Assembly (NCBI RefSeq): GCF_014284255.1
Contig: NZ_JACOFV010000010.1
Location: 1-64,000 of the forward strand
Length of the DNA stretch: 64,000 bases
Direction of reading: 5' to 3'
DNA from: Cognatundibacterium jejuense
GTDB taxonomy: Bacteria; Pseudomonadota; Gammaproteobacteria; Burkholderiales; Burkholderiaceae_D
Shown: one piece after another, positions 9,079 to 17,246 of the stretch
How the letters are laid out: each line of letters begins with the position of its first letter
Numbering within the stretch: position 1 is the first letter of the stretch
Notes under the pieces: generated by a model
Databases searched by the model: none
What the model was told of the DNA's origin: nothing
The model's input: the letters and a program-made list of their open reading frames with translations, nothing else
Translations under genes and position numbers: made by a program

Positions 9079-9579
9079 ATGAATACCATCCTTACTGAAC
9101 AAAAATTACCTGATTCTTCTTTGCGAGTTGCTGCTCTATTATCTGAAATTGGCCACGATCAGCCGATCGTCGTACTGCCTGCTTCTGGAAAAACGGCAGC
9201 TGAAGCGGCAGTAGGATTGGGCTGTAGTGTTGCAGAAATTGCTAAATCTATCGTGTTCCGTCGACTTTCTGACAATGCTGCCGTCATGGTGGTTGCTAGC
9301 GGAAGCAATCGGGTCGATGTGGACAAAGTTGCGGCAATGGTTGGTGCCTTGGGCAAGGCTGATGCCCAATTTGTTCGTGAAAAAATTGGTTATGCGATTG
9401 GTGGCGTATGTCCTATCGGTCATGTCGAAAAAAGCGTCATGCTGATCGATCAGGATTTGTTGCAATATCCTCAAGTCTGGGTCGCAGCTGGTCATCCGCA
9501 TGCTGTATTTGCCCTGACACCACAACAATTAATTGCAATGACCAATGCCCCTGTAGCGGACATTGCCTTACTTTCTTGA
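9079..9579 (+). CDS. YbaK/EbsC-family aminoacyl-tRNA deacylase
   Basis: A 166-residue YbaK/ProX-type domain. It carries the family core EIAKSIVFR near residue 53, a VASGSNRVD-like strand, and YAIGGVCPIGH near residue 110, whose glycine-rich loop shapes the active site. The family removes wrongly charged amino acids from tRNA in trans, for example Cys or Ala from tRNA-Pro. The sequence does not settle which substrate applies. A DUF1289 protein starts 14 bases downstream, so the two are probably cotranscribed. Confidence 0.85.
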   Translation: MNTILTEQKLPDSSLRVAALLSEIGHDQPIVVLPASGKTAAEAAVGLGCSVAEIAKSIVFRRLSDNAAVMVVASGSNRVDVDKVAAMVGALGKADAQFVREKIGYAIGGVCPIGHVEKSVMLIDQDLLQYPQVWVAAGHPHAVFALTPQQLIAMTNAPVADIALLS

Positions 9580-9593
9580 ATTGAATAAGTATT

Positions 9594-9800
9594 ATGAGTA
9601 TTTTGTACGACTTTGATCCCGAAACCGCAGTAGCGACTGAACCAGTTCCCTCACCGTGTGTCGGCGTATGCAAAATGGATGAGAAGGCAGGTTGGTGCGC
9701 GGGTTGTTTTCGTACCATTGACGAATTGACTGCTTGGAGCACTGCCAGCAATCAGAGCAAATTGCAGGTCTGGCGTTTAGTAAAACACCGGATGTTTTGA
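9594..9800 (+). CDS. DUF1289-domain small cysteine protein
   Basis: A 68-residue protein with the DUF1289 pattern: SPCVGVCKMD near residues 20-29 and GWCAGCFRTIDEL near residues 33-45, giving four cysteines that could hold a metal or Fe-S centre. The function of the family is unknown. It follows the deacylase by 14 bases and is closed by a terminator, so it ends a two-gene operon. Confidence 0.85.
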   Translation: MSILYDFDPETAVATEPVPSPCVGVCKMDEKAGWCAGCFRTIDELTAWSTASNQSKLQVWRLVKHRMF

Positions 9801-9811
9801 GATGATTTTAT

Positions 9812-9844
9812 AGCCCGGCAGATTGATCTTTGCCGGGTTTTTGT
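9812..9844 (+). terminator. Terminator after the DUF1289 gene
   Basis: GCCCGGCA pairs with TGCCGGGT around GATTGATCTT, followed by TTTTTG. It lies between the DUF1289 gene and the MBL hydrolase. Confidence 0.88.
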
Positions 9845-9877
9845 TTCTTTTTTACGGCATTTTTTGAAAGTGACTTC

Positions 9878-10795
9878 ATGGATGACGAAACGCTGAAGCT
9901 CCCGCATGGTATGCAGATATTTCAGCGTGGCTGGTTGTCATCCAATAATATTCTTTTCATCTGCGATACCCAAACAGCTTTAGTTGATTCTGGTTATGTC
10001 AGCCACGCTGCACAGACGTTGGCTTTGGTGCAGCACGCTTTGCAAGGTCGTCAACTTGATTTACTGATCAATACGCATCTGCATTCTGACCATTGTGGCG
10101 CGAATGCTTTGTTGCAGCACACTTATGGCTGTCAGACTTTGATTCCGGAAGCTGACGTACATGCTGTAACAAATTGGGATGAAGAGCAATTATCGTTTAC
10201 CGCCACGGGACAGGAATGTCCACGTTTTCGCTTTGACCACGTGCTTAAAGCGGGTGATCAATTGCTACTGGCGAATTTGTCCTGGCAAGTCTTAGCGGCT
10301 CCCGGCCATGATCCGCATTCGGTCATCTTGTATTGTGCCCAAGAAGGCATATTAATTTCGGCCGATGCGTTGTGGGAAAACGGCTTTGGCGTAATTTTTC
10401 CTGAGCTCGAAGGTGAGTCCGGCTTTGCCGAGCAAGCTGCGACTTTGCAATTGATTGAAGAATTAGATGTTCGTTTAGTGATTCCTGGTCACGGTGCGGC
10501 ATTTACGGATAAGCAAGCTGCCGTGGGCAGAGCGCGTAGTCGCCTCGACTATCTGTCCGCCGATCCAAAAAGAAATGCCCGAAACGCGATCAAAGTATTG
10601 ATGGCTTTTATGTTGTTAGACAGACGCGAAATGACGCTGACTCAGTTGTCTGCTTGCCTGAATCAGGTTCGCATGATGCGTATCGCTGCGGCGCATTTGG
10701 CGCTACCCATTGAACATTTATTGCCACAGCTGATACAGGAGCTCATCAAAGCAGGCGCCGCCCGTCTTGAGGGGGAGCACCTGTTGAGTTGTTAG
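9878..10795 (+). CDS. MBL-fold metallo-hydrolase
   Basis: A 305-residue metallo-beta-lactamase-fold hydrolase. The zinc motif THLHSDHCGAN (HxHxDH) lies near residues 69-79. Further ligands are the His in APGHDPHS near 145, the Asp in ISADALWENG near 165, and the His in IPGHGAAF near 205. A C-terminal helical/winged-helix extension is typical of lactamase-like hydrolases of thioester or glyoxalase-II type; the substrate is not readable. The start at 9878 (MDDETLKL) is chosen over the upstream ORF start, which runs through the preceding terminator. Confidence 0.85.
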   Translation: MDDETLKLPHGMQIFQRGWLSSNNILFICDTQTALVDSGYVSHAAQTLALVQHALQGRQLDLLINTHLHSDHCGANALLQHTYGCQTLIPEADVHAVTNWDEEQLSFTATGQECPRFRFDHVLKAGDQLLLANLSWQVLAAPGHDPHSVILYCAQEGILISADALWENGFGVIFPELEGESGFAEQAATLQLIEELDVRLVIPGHGAAFTDKQAAVGRARSRLDYLSADPKRNARNAIKVLMAFMLLDRREMTLTQLSACLNQVRMMRIAAAHLALPIEHLLPQLIQELIKAGAARLEGEHLLSC

Positions 10796-10806
10796 CAATA
10801 TCTGGC

Positions 10807-11661
10807 TTATTTCAGCTGATAGGGTGCATCGCTAAATGCTTGCACTGGTGCGAGATCAGGATAGTTGGTTGGGCGATTTTGTTGTTTCGCCATAAATGCT
10901 TCCATCAGATTGGCGCTCTGCCAGATACCTGATTGCAACCAACCCATTTGTTGCAATGCATCCTGCGTGCTATGGTCGCGCGCGTAGTGTATCGCTTGCT
11001 TACTGCCCCAGATCGCGACTGGTGGTTTTTCGCTAATTTCTTTGGCCATCTGCAACGCGGCTTCTATCATCGCTTCTGGCGTTTCAAATACGTCATTGAC
11101 CAGACCGCAGTTGAGTGCACGCTGGGCATTCAGACGACGACCAGTATAGGCCATTTCATGCACTATCCCTTCCGGTATCAGCTTAGGTAAGCGTTGCAAG
11201 GTGCCCAGATCGGCGGTCATGCCAATGTTAATTTCTTGTATGCAGAAAAAGGTATTGGTCGTTGCCAAACGGATATCCGCTGCACATACCATATCAACGC
11301 CGCCGCCAATGCAACCACCCTGAACAGCCGCTATGACTGGCATGCGTAATTGTTCAATGAGGTTAAATGAATGGTGCATATCTTTCAGTATCAACGCAAT
11401 ATTTGCCCGTCCAATGGCACTGTTATCGTCCAGCGCAATGCCGCCACCTGCAAAGACATCCAAGGCCATCCCAGCAGTGAAATGTTTGCCGGTGGATGAA
11501 ATCACCAGCACCCGGGCGGAGGCCTGATTTTGCAATTGCTGCAGGATTTCGACCAATTCTCTGAAGAATACCGGCTGCATGGTGTTGAGGCTATCGGGCC
11601 GGTTAAAACGCAAATGGGCGATTTTATTGTCGATACTGAAGTCAAAACACTGGTAAGTCAT
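10807..11661 (-). CDS. Crotonase-family protein, dienoyl-CoA isomerase-like
   Basis: A 284-residue enoyl-CoA hydratase/isomerase fold. RFNRPDSLNTM near residue 18 and GKHFTAGMALD near residue 58 form the CoA-binding and first oxyanion-hole segments; GGCIGGGVDMVCAADIR near 115 forms the second. The next stretch, QEINIGMTADLGTLQRLPK, closely resembles delta3,5-delta2,4-dienoyl-CoA isomerase, with its acidic pair (the E of QEI and the D of TAD). It should act on unsaturated acyl-CoA in fatty-acid breakdown. It is alone on the minus strand, convergent with the MBL gene (11 bases between stops). Confidence 0.85.
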   Translation of the reverse strand: MTYQCFDFSIDNKIAHLRFNRPDSLNTMQPVFFRELVEILQQLQNQASARVLVISSTGKHFTAGMALDVFAGGGIALDDNSAIGRANIALILKDMHHSFNLIEQLRMPVIAAVQGGCIGGGVDMVCAADIRLATTNTFFCIQEINIGMTADLGTLQRLPKLIPEGIVHEMAYTGRRLNAQRALNCGLVNDVFETPEAMIEAALQMAKEISEKPPVAIWGSKQAIHYARDHSTQDALQQMGWLQSGIWQSANLMEAFMAKQQNRPTNYPDLAPVQAFSDAPYQLK

Positions 11662-11840
11662 AAGGATTCCTTGGCTGCGTGTTGGAGTGAAATGAAGATG
11701 GTTCGCACGGGGATGTTATTGTGTCAGCCCCACGGTAAATAACTATGTTTTTTCTGATAACATGATATCAGTCGGCTTCATAAAATTCTTACAAATCCCA
11801 TTCAGTCCCAACAAATACCTACACGTATCGAGATAGATCT

Positions 11841-12815
11841 ATGTCCAGTAACGCGCATCTGCCCCAAATTTTGCAAAACCTCGTTTTACCCGTGATCGCC
11901 TCTCCTTTGTTTATCGCCAGCGGCCCTAGGCTGGTTGCGGCGCAATGCAAAGCCGGAATTGTTGGTTCGTTTCCGGCACTCAATGCGCGTCCTGCTGAGC
12001 TGCTTGATACCTGGCTGACCGATTTAACAGCGGAGCTCGCTCAATTTCAGGCTGACAACCCAGATGCCAAAGTTGGTCCTATCGCAGTCAATCAAATTGT
12101 CCACCAGTCAAACGACAGGCTGGCACATGATGTAGCGGTCTGCGTCAAGCATCAGGTGCCTATCATCATTTCGTCGCTGCGCGCACCGCCAAAAGAGATG
12201 CTGGACGCGATTCATAGTTATGGTGGCATCGTTTTGCATGACGTGATTTCAATTCGTCATGCTCAAAAAGCATTAGAGGCCGGTGTTGATGGCTTGATTC
12301 TGGTTGCCGCTGGCGCCGGTGGCCATGCTGGTGGTTTGTCACCGTTTGCCTTAGTTGGCGAAGTGCGCAAGTTCTTTAAGGGACCGATTGCATTGTCAGG
12401 CTCGATTGCGACGGGTGATGCGGTGCTCGCAGCGCAGGCAATGGGTGCCGATTTTGCGTATATTGGTTCGCGTTGGCTGGCAACGCCAGAATCCAATGTG
12501 GACGATGCGTATCGTCAGGCCATTCTGGAATCCACCGCTGCTGACATTGTGTACACTAATTTGTTCACCGGTGTGCATGGCAATTACCTGAAAAAATCAA
12601 TTATCGCGGCGGGGCTTGATCCTGACAATTTACCGGTCGCTGATAAGACGAAGATGGATTTTGGTACGGGTGGCAATAAAGCCAAAGCCTGGCGCGATAT
12701 CTGGGGCGCTGGTCAAGGCGTTGGTCTGATGGATGACGCTCCTACCGTTGCCGAGATTGTCAAACGTTTGCAAGACGAATACCAGGCTGCAAAAGCCCGC
12801 GTATTGGCAGCCTGA
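11841..12815 (+). CDS. Nitronate monooxygenase family protein
   Basis: A 324-residue FMN-dependent TIM-barrel protein of the NMO / 2-nitropropane dioxygenase family. VIASPLFIASGPRLV near residue 19 begins the barrel, GLILVAAGAGGHAGG near residues 152-166 carries the catalytic-site glycine/histidine loop, and the phosphate-binding ALSGSIATGDAVLAAQAMGADFAYIGSRW stretch follows (quoted in parts: SGSIATGD, GADFAYIGSRW). It would oxidise alkyl nitronates such as propionate 3-nitronate, although many homologues serve other flavin chemistry. It is divergent from the crotonase gene and has no operon partner. Confidence 0.85.
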   Translation: MSSNAHLPQILQNLVLPVIASPLFIASGPRLVAAQCKAGIVGSFPALNARPAELLDTWLTDLTAELAQFQADNPDAKVGPIAVNQIVHQSNDRLAHDVAVCVKHQVPIIISSLRAPPKEMLDAIHSYGGIVLHDVISIRHAQKALEAGVDGLILVAAGAGGHAGGLSPFALVGEVRKFFKGPIALSGSIATGDAVLAAQAMGADFAYIGSRWLATPESNVDDAYRQAILESTAADIVYTNLFTGVHGNYLKKSIIAAGLDPDNLPVADKTKMDFGTGGNKAKAWRDIWGAGQGVGLMDDAPTVAEIVKRLQDEYQAAKARVLAA

Positions 12816-12980
12816 GTTTCACATCTGATGCAACACAATGATGCAAATTGGCTTAATGGCAGGTTGCAAGCCATTTGCATCTCCTTGAATAATCGTAGTG
12901 TGTCCTGAACGCATCAAAAAGATTCAAGTTTAAAGACAGAGTTGCCGTAACCGGACTATCCCATCCAACTTCTGTCGATT

Positions 12981-14129
12981 ATGCGCCGCTACTCCGTATT
13001 ACTGCTTTCCTTGTTGTTGGCGATATCCGCTTCGGCGAACGAAAGTTCGTCGCCTTCGTCGTCACCGCCTTCCAAACCGATAAAGCAGTCGTCGACGAAG
13101 GAAAAAGACAAGGAAAAAGAGAAAGAAGAAGCACCCCCTGCCAAAGAAAAAGAAGGACGCAAATCGTCCAAAGAAGGCAAGGAAGGGAAAGAAAGTAAAG
13201 ACGCTGCAAAAGAATCTGCGAAGGAAGCACTCGCTGCCGATGAATTGGCAGCAAAAATCGCCGAGCGACTGGCTGTTTTACGCAAAGAAAAAGAAGAGGT
13301 TAATTCCCGCGCCTCGGCACGTTCAGTAATGCGTCCAGTCTATACTCCACGGCGCGCCGAACCAGTGAAACCAAAAGCTGAGATGGTGGCGTCAGCATCG
13401 GCAATGTCAGATCACGGCGCTGCCGCAATTGCTGCGGCAATGGATGCCCACGGCGCTGGCGCTTGGGGTTATCAAGGCGAGACGGGTCCTCTGAGTTGGG
13501 GGAAATTAAGTCCGGCTAATAGCAAATGCGATATCGGAGATCGTCAATCACCGATTGATATTCGCGACGGTATTCGCGTCGATCTGGACCCTATCGTATT
13601 CGATTACCGCATTTCTGGCTTTAATGTCATCGACAATGGCCACACGGTACAGGTCAATGTTGGTGCCGGCAATTACATTACGGTAATGGGGCGTAATTAT
13701 GAATTGGTGCAATTCCACTTTCATAAACCCTCGGAAGAACGTATTAACGGCAAAAGTTTCGAAATGGTTGTGCATCTGGTGCACAAAGATGCAGATGGAA
13801 AATATGCCGTGATTGCCGTTTTGATCGAACGTGGCAAGCCACATAGCGCAATCCAGCAAGTCTGGAATAATCTGCCTCTTGAAAAGACTATTCCTCAGGA
13901 AGCCTTGATGCCGCTTGATCTGAATAAGGTTTTGCCACAGAAACGCGAATACTATACCTATATGGGATCGCTGACGACACCACCATGCACAGAGGGCGTG
14001 TTGTGGATGGTCATGAAAGAACCGATAGAGTTGTCGCCGGAACAGATCGGGATTTTCAATCGTTTGTATTCCATGAATGCCCGCCCTATCCAAAAAAGTA
14101 GCGGACGTCTGATTAAAGAATCAAATTAA
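12981..14129 (+). CDS. Alpha-class carbonic anhydrase with charged linker
   Basis: An exported alpha carbonic anhydrase, 382 residues, about 130 more than usual. A signal peptide (1-20, ending ASANE) is followed by a Ser/Pro patch and a long Lys/Glu-rich low-complexity and helical linker (about 25-115). The enzyme domain spans about 155-380. Zinc ligands are the two His of QFHFHKPSEE and the first His of VVHLVHKD; SLTTPPCTEGVLW holds the gatekeeper threonine. The position of Glu117 (human CA II numbering), usually ExH before the third ligand, is Val here. It should hydrate CO2 in the periplasm; the linker may tether it or bind a surface. Confidence 0.88.
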   Translation: MRRYSVLLLSLLLAISASANESSSPSSSPPSKPIKQSSTKEKDKEKEKEEAPPAKEKEGRKSSKEGKEGKESKDAAKESAKEALAADELAAKIAERLAVLRKEKEEVNSRASARSVMRPVYTPRRAEPVKPKAEMVASASAMSDHGAAAIAAAMDAHGAGAWGYQGETGPLSWGKLSPANSKCDIGDRQSPIDIRDGIRVDLDPIVFDYRISGFNVIDNGHTVQVNVGAGNYITVMGRNYELVQFHFHKPSEERINGKSFEMVVHLVHKDADGKYAVIAVLIERGKPHSAIQQVWNNLPLEKTIPQEALMPLDLNKVLPQKREYYTYMGSLTTPPCTEGVLWMVMKEPIELSPEQIGIFNRLYSMNARPIQKSSGRLIKESN

Positions 14130-14206
14130 TCGTCAAAGCAGCGTGAAGATACTCCCCTAGTTTTTTTTCAAAATGCTTTTGCAGATCAATATTCGCAATG
14201 ACATTT

Positions 14207-14233
14207 AAAAATACTCCATGGGTGTATTTTTTT
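14207..14233 (+). terminator. Terminator after carbonic anhydrase gene
   Basis: AAAAATACTCC and GGTGTATTTTT pair with one T-T mismatch around ATG and run on into more T. It lies about 80 bases after the carbonic anhydrase stop. Confidence 0.7.
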
Positions 14234-14414
14234 GCTTGCGTTTTTTACGGCTGACGTTGTAAAAAGTGCCAGCCAGTTTTTACGTTACATTTGTTGTATC
14301 CCTTGCTACATACGCATACATAAAGTCGGTCAACCAAAGTGACGGCCAAACGCTTAACGACATATCGGTAATCAATCCTTGGTTACCCCTAATTAAGCGT
14401 TAAAGGAGCCCATC

Positions 14415-14579
14415 ATGCGTGTCCCCACTTTCTCTGGCATCACTTTATTAGCAATCATTGCAGCGTCTGCCATGACCAGCGGCTGCGCCGTGTACGCGAC
14501 TCCGCCACGCGCCTATGTTGTCGCTCCCACCCCAGTTGTCGTTGCACCTGGCTGGGGTTATGGTTACCGCCGTTGGTAA
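14415..14579 (+). CDS. Small lipoprotein, 54 residues
   Basis: A short gene with an excellent ribosome site (AAAGGAG at 14402-14408, 6 bases before ATG). The product starts MRVPTFSGITLLAIIAAS and has a lipobox-like TSGC at residues 21-24, so it should be lipid-anchored. The mature part is only about 30 residues, rich in Val, Pro, Tyr and Gly (YVVAPTPVVV, ending GWGYGYRRW). This composition resembles other small outer-membrane-associated lipoproteins of Burkholderiales, but I cannot name a family or function. It is convergent with the chemotaxis receptor gene. Confidence 0.7.
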   Translation: MRVPTFSGITLLAIIAASAMTSGCAVYATPPRAYVVAPTPVVVAPGWGYGYRRW

Positions 14580-14611
14580 TTTGTTCGCAAGAAAGTTTCG
14601 CACATCCTGAT

Positions 14612-16168
14612 CTAAACAGGCTGCAATTTGAACCGGCTGACAACTTGTGATAAGTTGTTCGCCTGATCTAATAGAGATTCCGCAGCTGCAGCAGCTTCTT
14701 CTACCATGGCCGTATTTTGTTGCGTCGCTTTATCCATGTTCTTGACGGATAAATTAACATCCTCAATATTTGCGCTTTGTTGCTGACTGGCGCTGGTAAT
14801 TTCCGTCATGATTTCGGTCACATGCTTGATACTGGTCACAATATCATTCATCGTCGCACCTGCTTCATCAACTAATTTTGATCCTGCATCAACGCTATTT
14901 ACAGACGATGTAATCAGATGTTTGATTTCTTTTGCTGCGTTGGCAGAGCGTTGCGCCAGATTGCGTACCTCGGAGGCAACGACGGCAAACCCACGTCCTT
15001 GCTCGCCTGCACGCGCAGCTTCTACCGCAGCATTTAAAGCCAGAATATTTGTTTGAAAAGCGATCTCATCAATGACGCCGATAATATCGGCAATCTTTTT
15101 GGATGAGGCATGAATCGAGCTCATCGTGTTCACCACATGACTGAAAACCAGCCCGCCTTTTTCTGCGACACCAGCCGCATTCAGTGCCAGCGTATTGGCG
15201 GCAACGGCATTTTCCGTATTGAGTTTCACCGCTTTGGTGAGTGTTTCCATTGATAGGGACGTTTGTTCCAGGCTTTGGGCTTGTTGCTCAGTTCGGGACG
15301 ATAAGTCGATATTTCCAGACGCAATTTCGCGTGATGCAGCCGTGATCAGGTCAGTGCCTTGACTGACTTCTCTGACGATGTCAGCAATGCTATCGCGCAT
15401 TTTATTAATGGCATGTAGCATGCTGCTTTGATCTCCCGCTTTGATATCAATTCGCGTAAATAAATCCCCTTCTGCGATATGATCGGCAATTGAAATTGCC
15501 TCGCTTGGTTCGCCACCTAGCTGGTTTTTGATACTATTGGTGATCAGGGTGCTGACTACCATCCCCACCAAAATGGAGAGAGCTCCTAATACTGCTAGTA
15601 CGAGTCGGGATGTTGAGGAATCGGCGCTAGTAATTGTGGATAATTGAGCAATGCTGGCATTCTGGTAAGCGGAAAGTTTTTTAATGCTATCGACGTAGTT
15701 ATTTAAGGCTGGTTCCAGTTTACTTTGCAATAACTGCGTTATGTTTTCCGGATGGGATTTTTTCTCTTGAAAAATATCGTTGCGGACTGCCAGATAAATT
15801 TTTCTTTGTTCACCTACTGCAGCAATGAGTTGCCCTTCTTCCGGTGATTTAGTATATGTTTCCAGTGTCTTTTGTATTTCGCTGATGTGGCTGCTGGTTT
15901 CTTTGATCAGGGCTTCAAAGTGTTTTTGGCGTTCTGGATCGTTAGACTCTGCGACCACCATAGTTCTGGCGCCATTCAGGTTGGTGCTGGCTGACCATTC
16001 TGAGAATAAGCGTTCTTTTTGCATCACCTCATTGACCATCATTTTCATGTCCTGATCAATTTTGTGTAAACGCCAGATGCCCTGCAATGTGATCATCAAC
16101 AATAGACAAAGGACAATAAAGAATCCTGCGATCAGTCGAGTGTTAACTTTTAAGTTAGATATTTTCAT
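14612..16168 (-). CDS. Methyl-accepting chemotaxis protein
   Basis: A 518-residue transmembrane receptor. TM1 is at about residues 10-32, a periplasmic four-helix-bundle-type sensor at about 33-188, TM2 at 190-212, then HAMP and a long coiled-coil signalling domain. The hairpin tip [20 protein letters not shown], followed by [15 protein letters not shown], is the CheA/CheW-binding core. It lacks an NWETF-type CheR-docking tail and ends in VSRFKLQPV. The ligand is unknown. No other che gene is adjacent. The start at 16168 (MKISNLKV) fits the short basic N terminus before TM1; the longer ORF adds 19 residues unlike a receptor N terminus. Confidence 0.93.
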   Translation of the reverse strand: MKISNLKVNTRLIAGFFIVLCLLLMITLQGIWRLHKIDQDMKMMVNEVMQKERLFSEWSASTNLNGARTMVVAESNDPERQKHFEALIKETSSHISEIQKTLETYTKSPEEGQLIAAVGEQRKIYLAVRNDIFQEKKSHPENITQLLQSKLEPALNNYVDSIKKLSAYQNASIAQLSTITSADSSTSRLVLAVLGALSILVGMVVSTLITNSIKNQLGGEPSEAISIADHIAEGDLFTRIDIKAGDQSSMLHAINKMRDSIADIVREVSQGTDLITAASREIASGNIDLSSRTEQQAQSLEQTSLSMETLTKAVKLNTENAVAANTLALNAAGVAEKGGLVFSHVVNTMSSIHASSKKIADIIGVIDEIAFQTNILALNAAVEAARAGEQGRGFAVVASEVRNLAQRSANAAKEIKHLITSSVNSVDAGSKLVDEAGATMNDIVTSIKHVTEIMTEITSASQQQSANIEDVNLSVKNMDKATQQNTAMVEEAAAAAESLLDQANNLSQVVSRFKLQPV

Positions 16169-16403
16169 ATGGGTGCCTAAACGCGATTGAGCAATGAAAA
16201 ATTCTCTGAGGCAAATTATTTGCAAATCTGCATTATCAAATTAATATATGTAAGGGTATAACAGAACGTAGATATGTGGCGCAATAAACAAGAAAAATGC
16301 TTGCTTTGATCACGCTTACGTGGCGATGTTTGATCCCGGATAAGATGGGTGCCTGGCTTCGCACTAATGTCGTTTGCGTACTATTGTTGTAGAAACAAAT
16401 ATC

Positions 16404-17246
16404 ATGATGAAAAAATTAACGATTATTGGTGCAGGTAAGGTAGGAAAAGTATTCGGTCGTCGCTTTCAACAACGTGGCGTTTTCAGCGTTGTACAGATTT
16501 TGAATCGTCATCTTCAAAGTGCCTTAAATGCCTGTGAATTTATTGGTATAGACAACGTTGCTGCGTTAGCCGATCGCAAGCAGTTACAGGAGGCAGACAT
16601 CTGGATGTTGGCCGTTAATGATGATCAGATCATTCCCGCTTGCCAAATGTTGCAAGAGCAAGGGGTGTTGAATGTCGACAGTATTGTTTTTCATTGTAGT
16701 GGTTCTAAGGCATCGACGGAGTTGGTGGCAGCGATGGAAACAGGTGCCGCTGTGGCCAGTATTCATCCAGTCGCTAGTTTTGCGAACCTGCAACACGTGG
16801 TGGAAAATTTTCCCGGCACGATCTGCAGTATTGAAGGAGATCAGCGAGCGCTTGCCGTGTTGTTGCCAGCAATACAGGCGATTGGTGCACAAGTTGTGCA
16901 AATCAGTGCCGAAACTAAATTGCTGTATCACGCCGGGTCGGTGTTTGCCAGTAACTATCTGGTGACATTGTTGGATACAGCATTACGCGCTTACCAGGCC
17001 GCGGGAATACCATCAGAGTTGGCGCTGGCAATGGCAGCACCTTTGGCGCGGCAGTCGATGGAAAACGTATTTGCATTGGGCGCTGCCGAGGCCTTAACTG
17101 GCCCGATTGCACGCGGTGATATGCAGACAGTTGCGCGTCAACAAGCTGTTGTAAGTAGTTGGGATGCGAAGGCCGGGGACTTGTATCAGGCATTTACGCC
17201 GCCAACGCAAGCGCTGGCGGCACGTAAAAATTATTCAGAAAAATAA
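16404..17246 (+). CDS. Rossmann-fold DUF2520-domain protein
   Basis: A 280-residue protein: an N-terminal NAD(P)-binding domain with LTIIGAGKVGKVFGRRF (residues 4-20), then a C-terminal helical DUF2520 domain. Family marks are FHCSGSKAST, SIHPVASFANL and YHAGSVFASNYLV. The layout resembles ketopantoate reductase or F420-dependent reductases, but the substrate is unknown. Two start ATGs (16404, 16407) lie together. The 3' end overlaps the convergent diguanylate cyclase gene by 16 bases. Confidence 0.85.
   Translation: MMKKLTIIGAGKVGKVFGRRFQQRGVFSVVQILNRHLQSALNACEFIGIDNVAALADRKQLQEADIWMLAVNDDQIIPACQMLQEQGVLNVDSIVFHCSGSKASTELVAAMETGAAVASIHPVASFANLQHVVENFPGTICSIEGDQRALAVLLPAIQAIGAQVVQISAETKLLYHAGSVFASNYLVTLLDTALRAYQAAGIPSELALAMAAPLARQSMENVFALGAAEALTGPIARGDMQTVARQQAVVSSWDAKAGDLYQAFTPPTQALAARKNYSEK

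Noticed and set aside
12979-13285. Minus-strand ORFs of 91 and 98 codons
   Set aside because: They are the antisense of the Lys/Glu-rich linker of the carbonic anhydrase; repeats of AAG and GAA codons give stop-free Leu/Ser/Phe-rich shadows.
13548-14093. 181-codon minus-strand ORF
   Set aside because: Fully antisense to the carbonic anhydrase catalytic domain, whose motifs are unmistakable.
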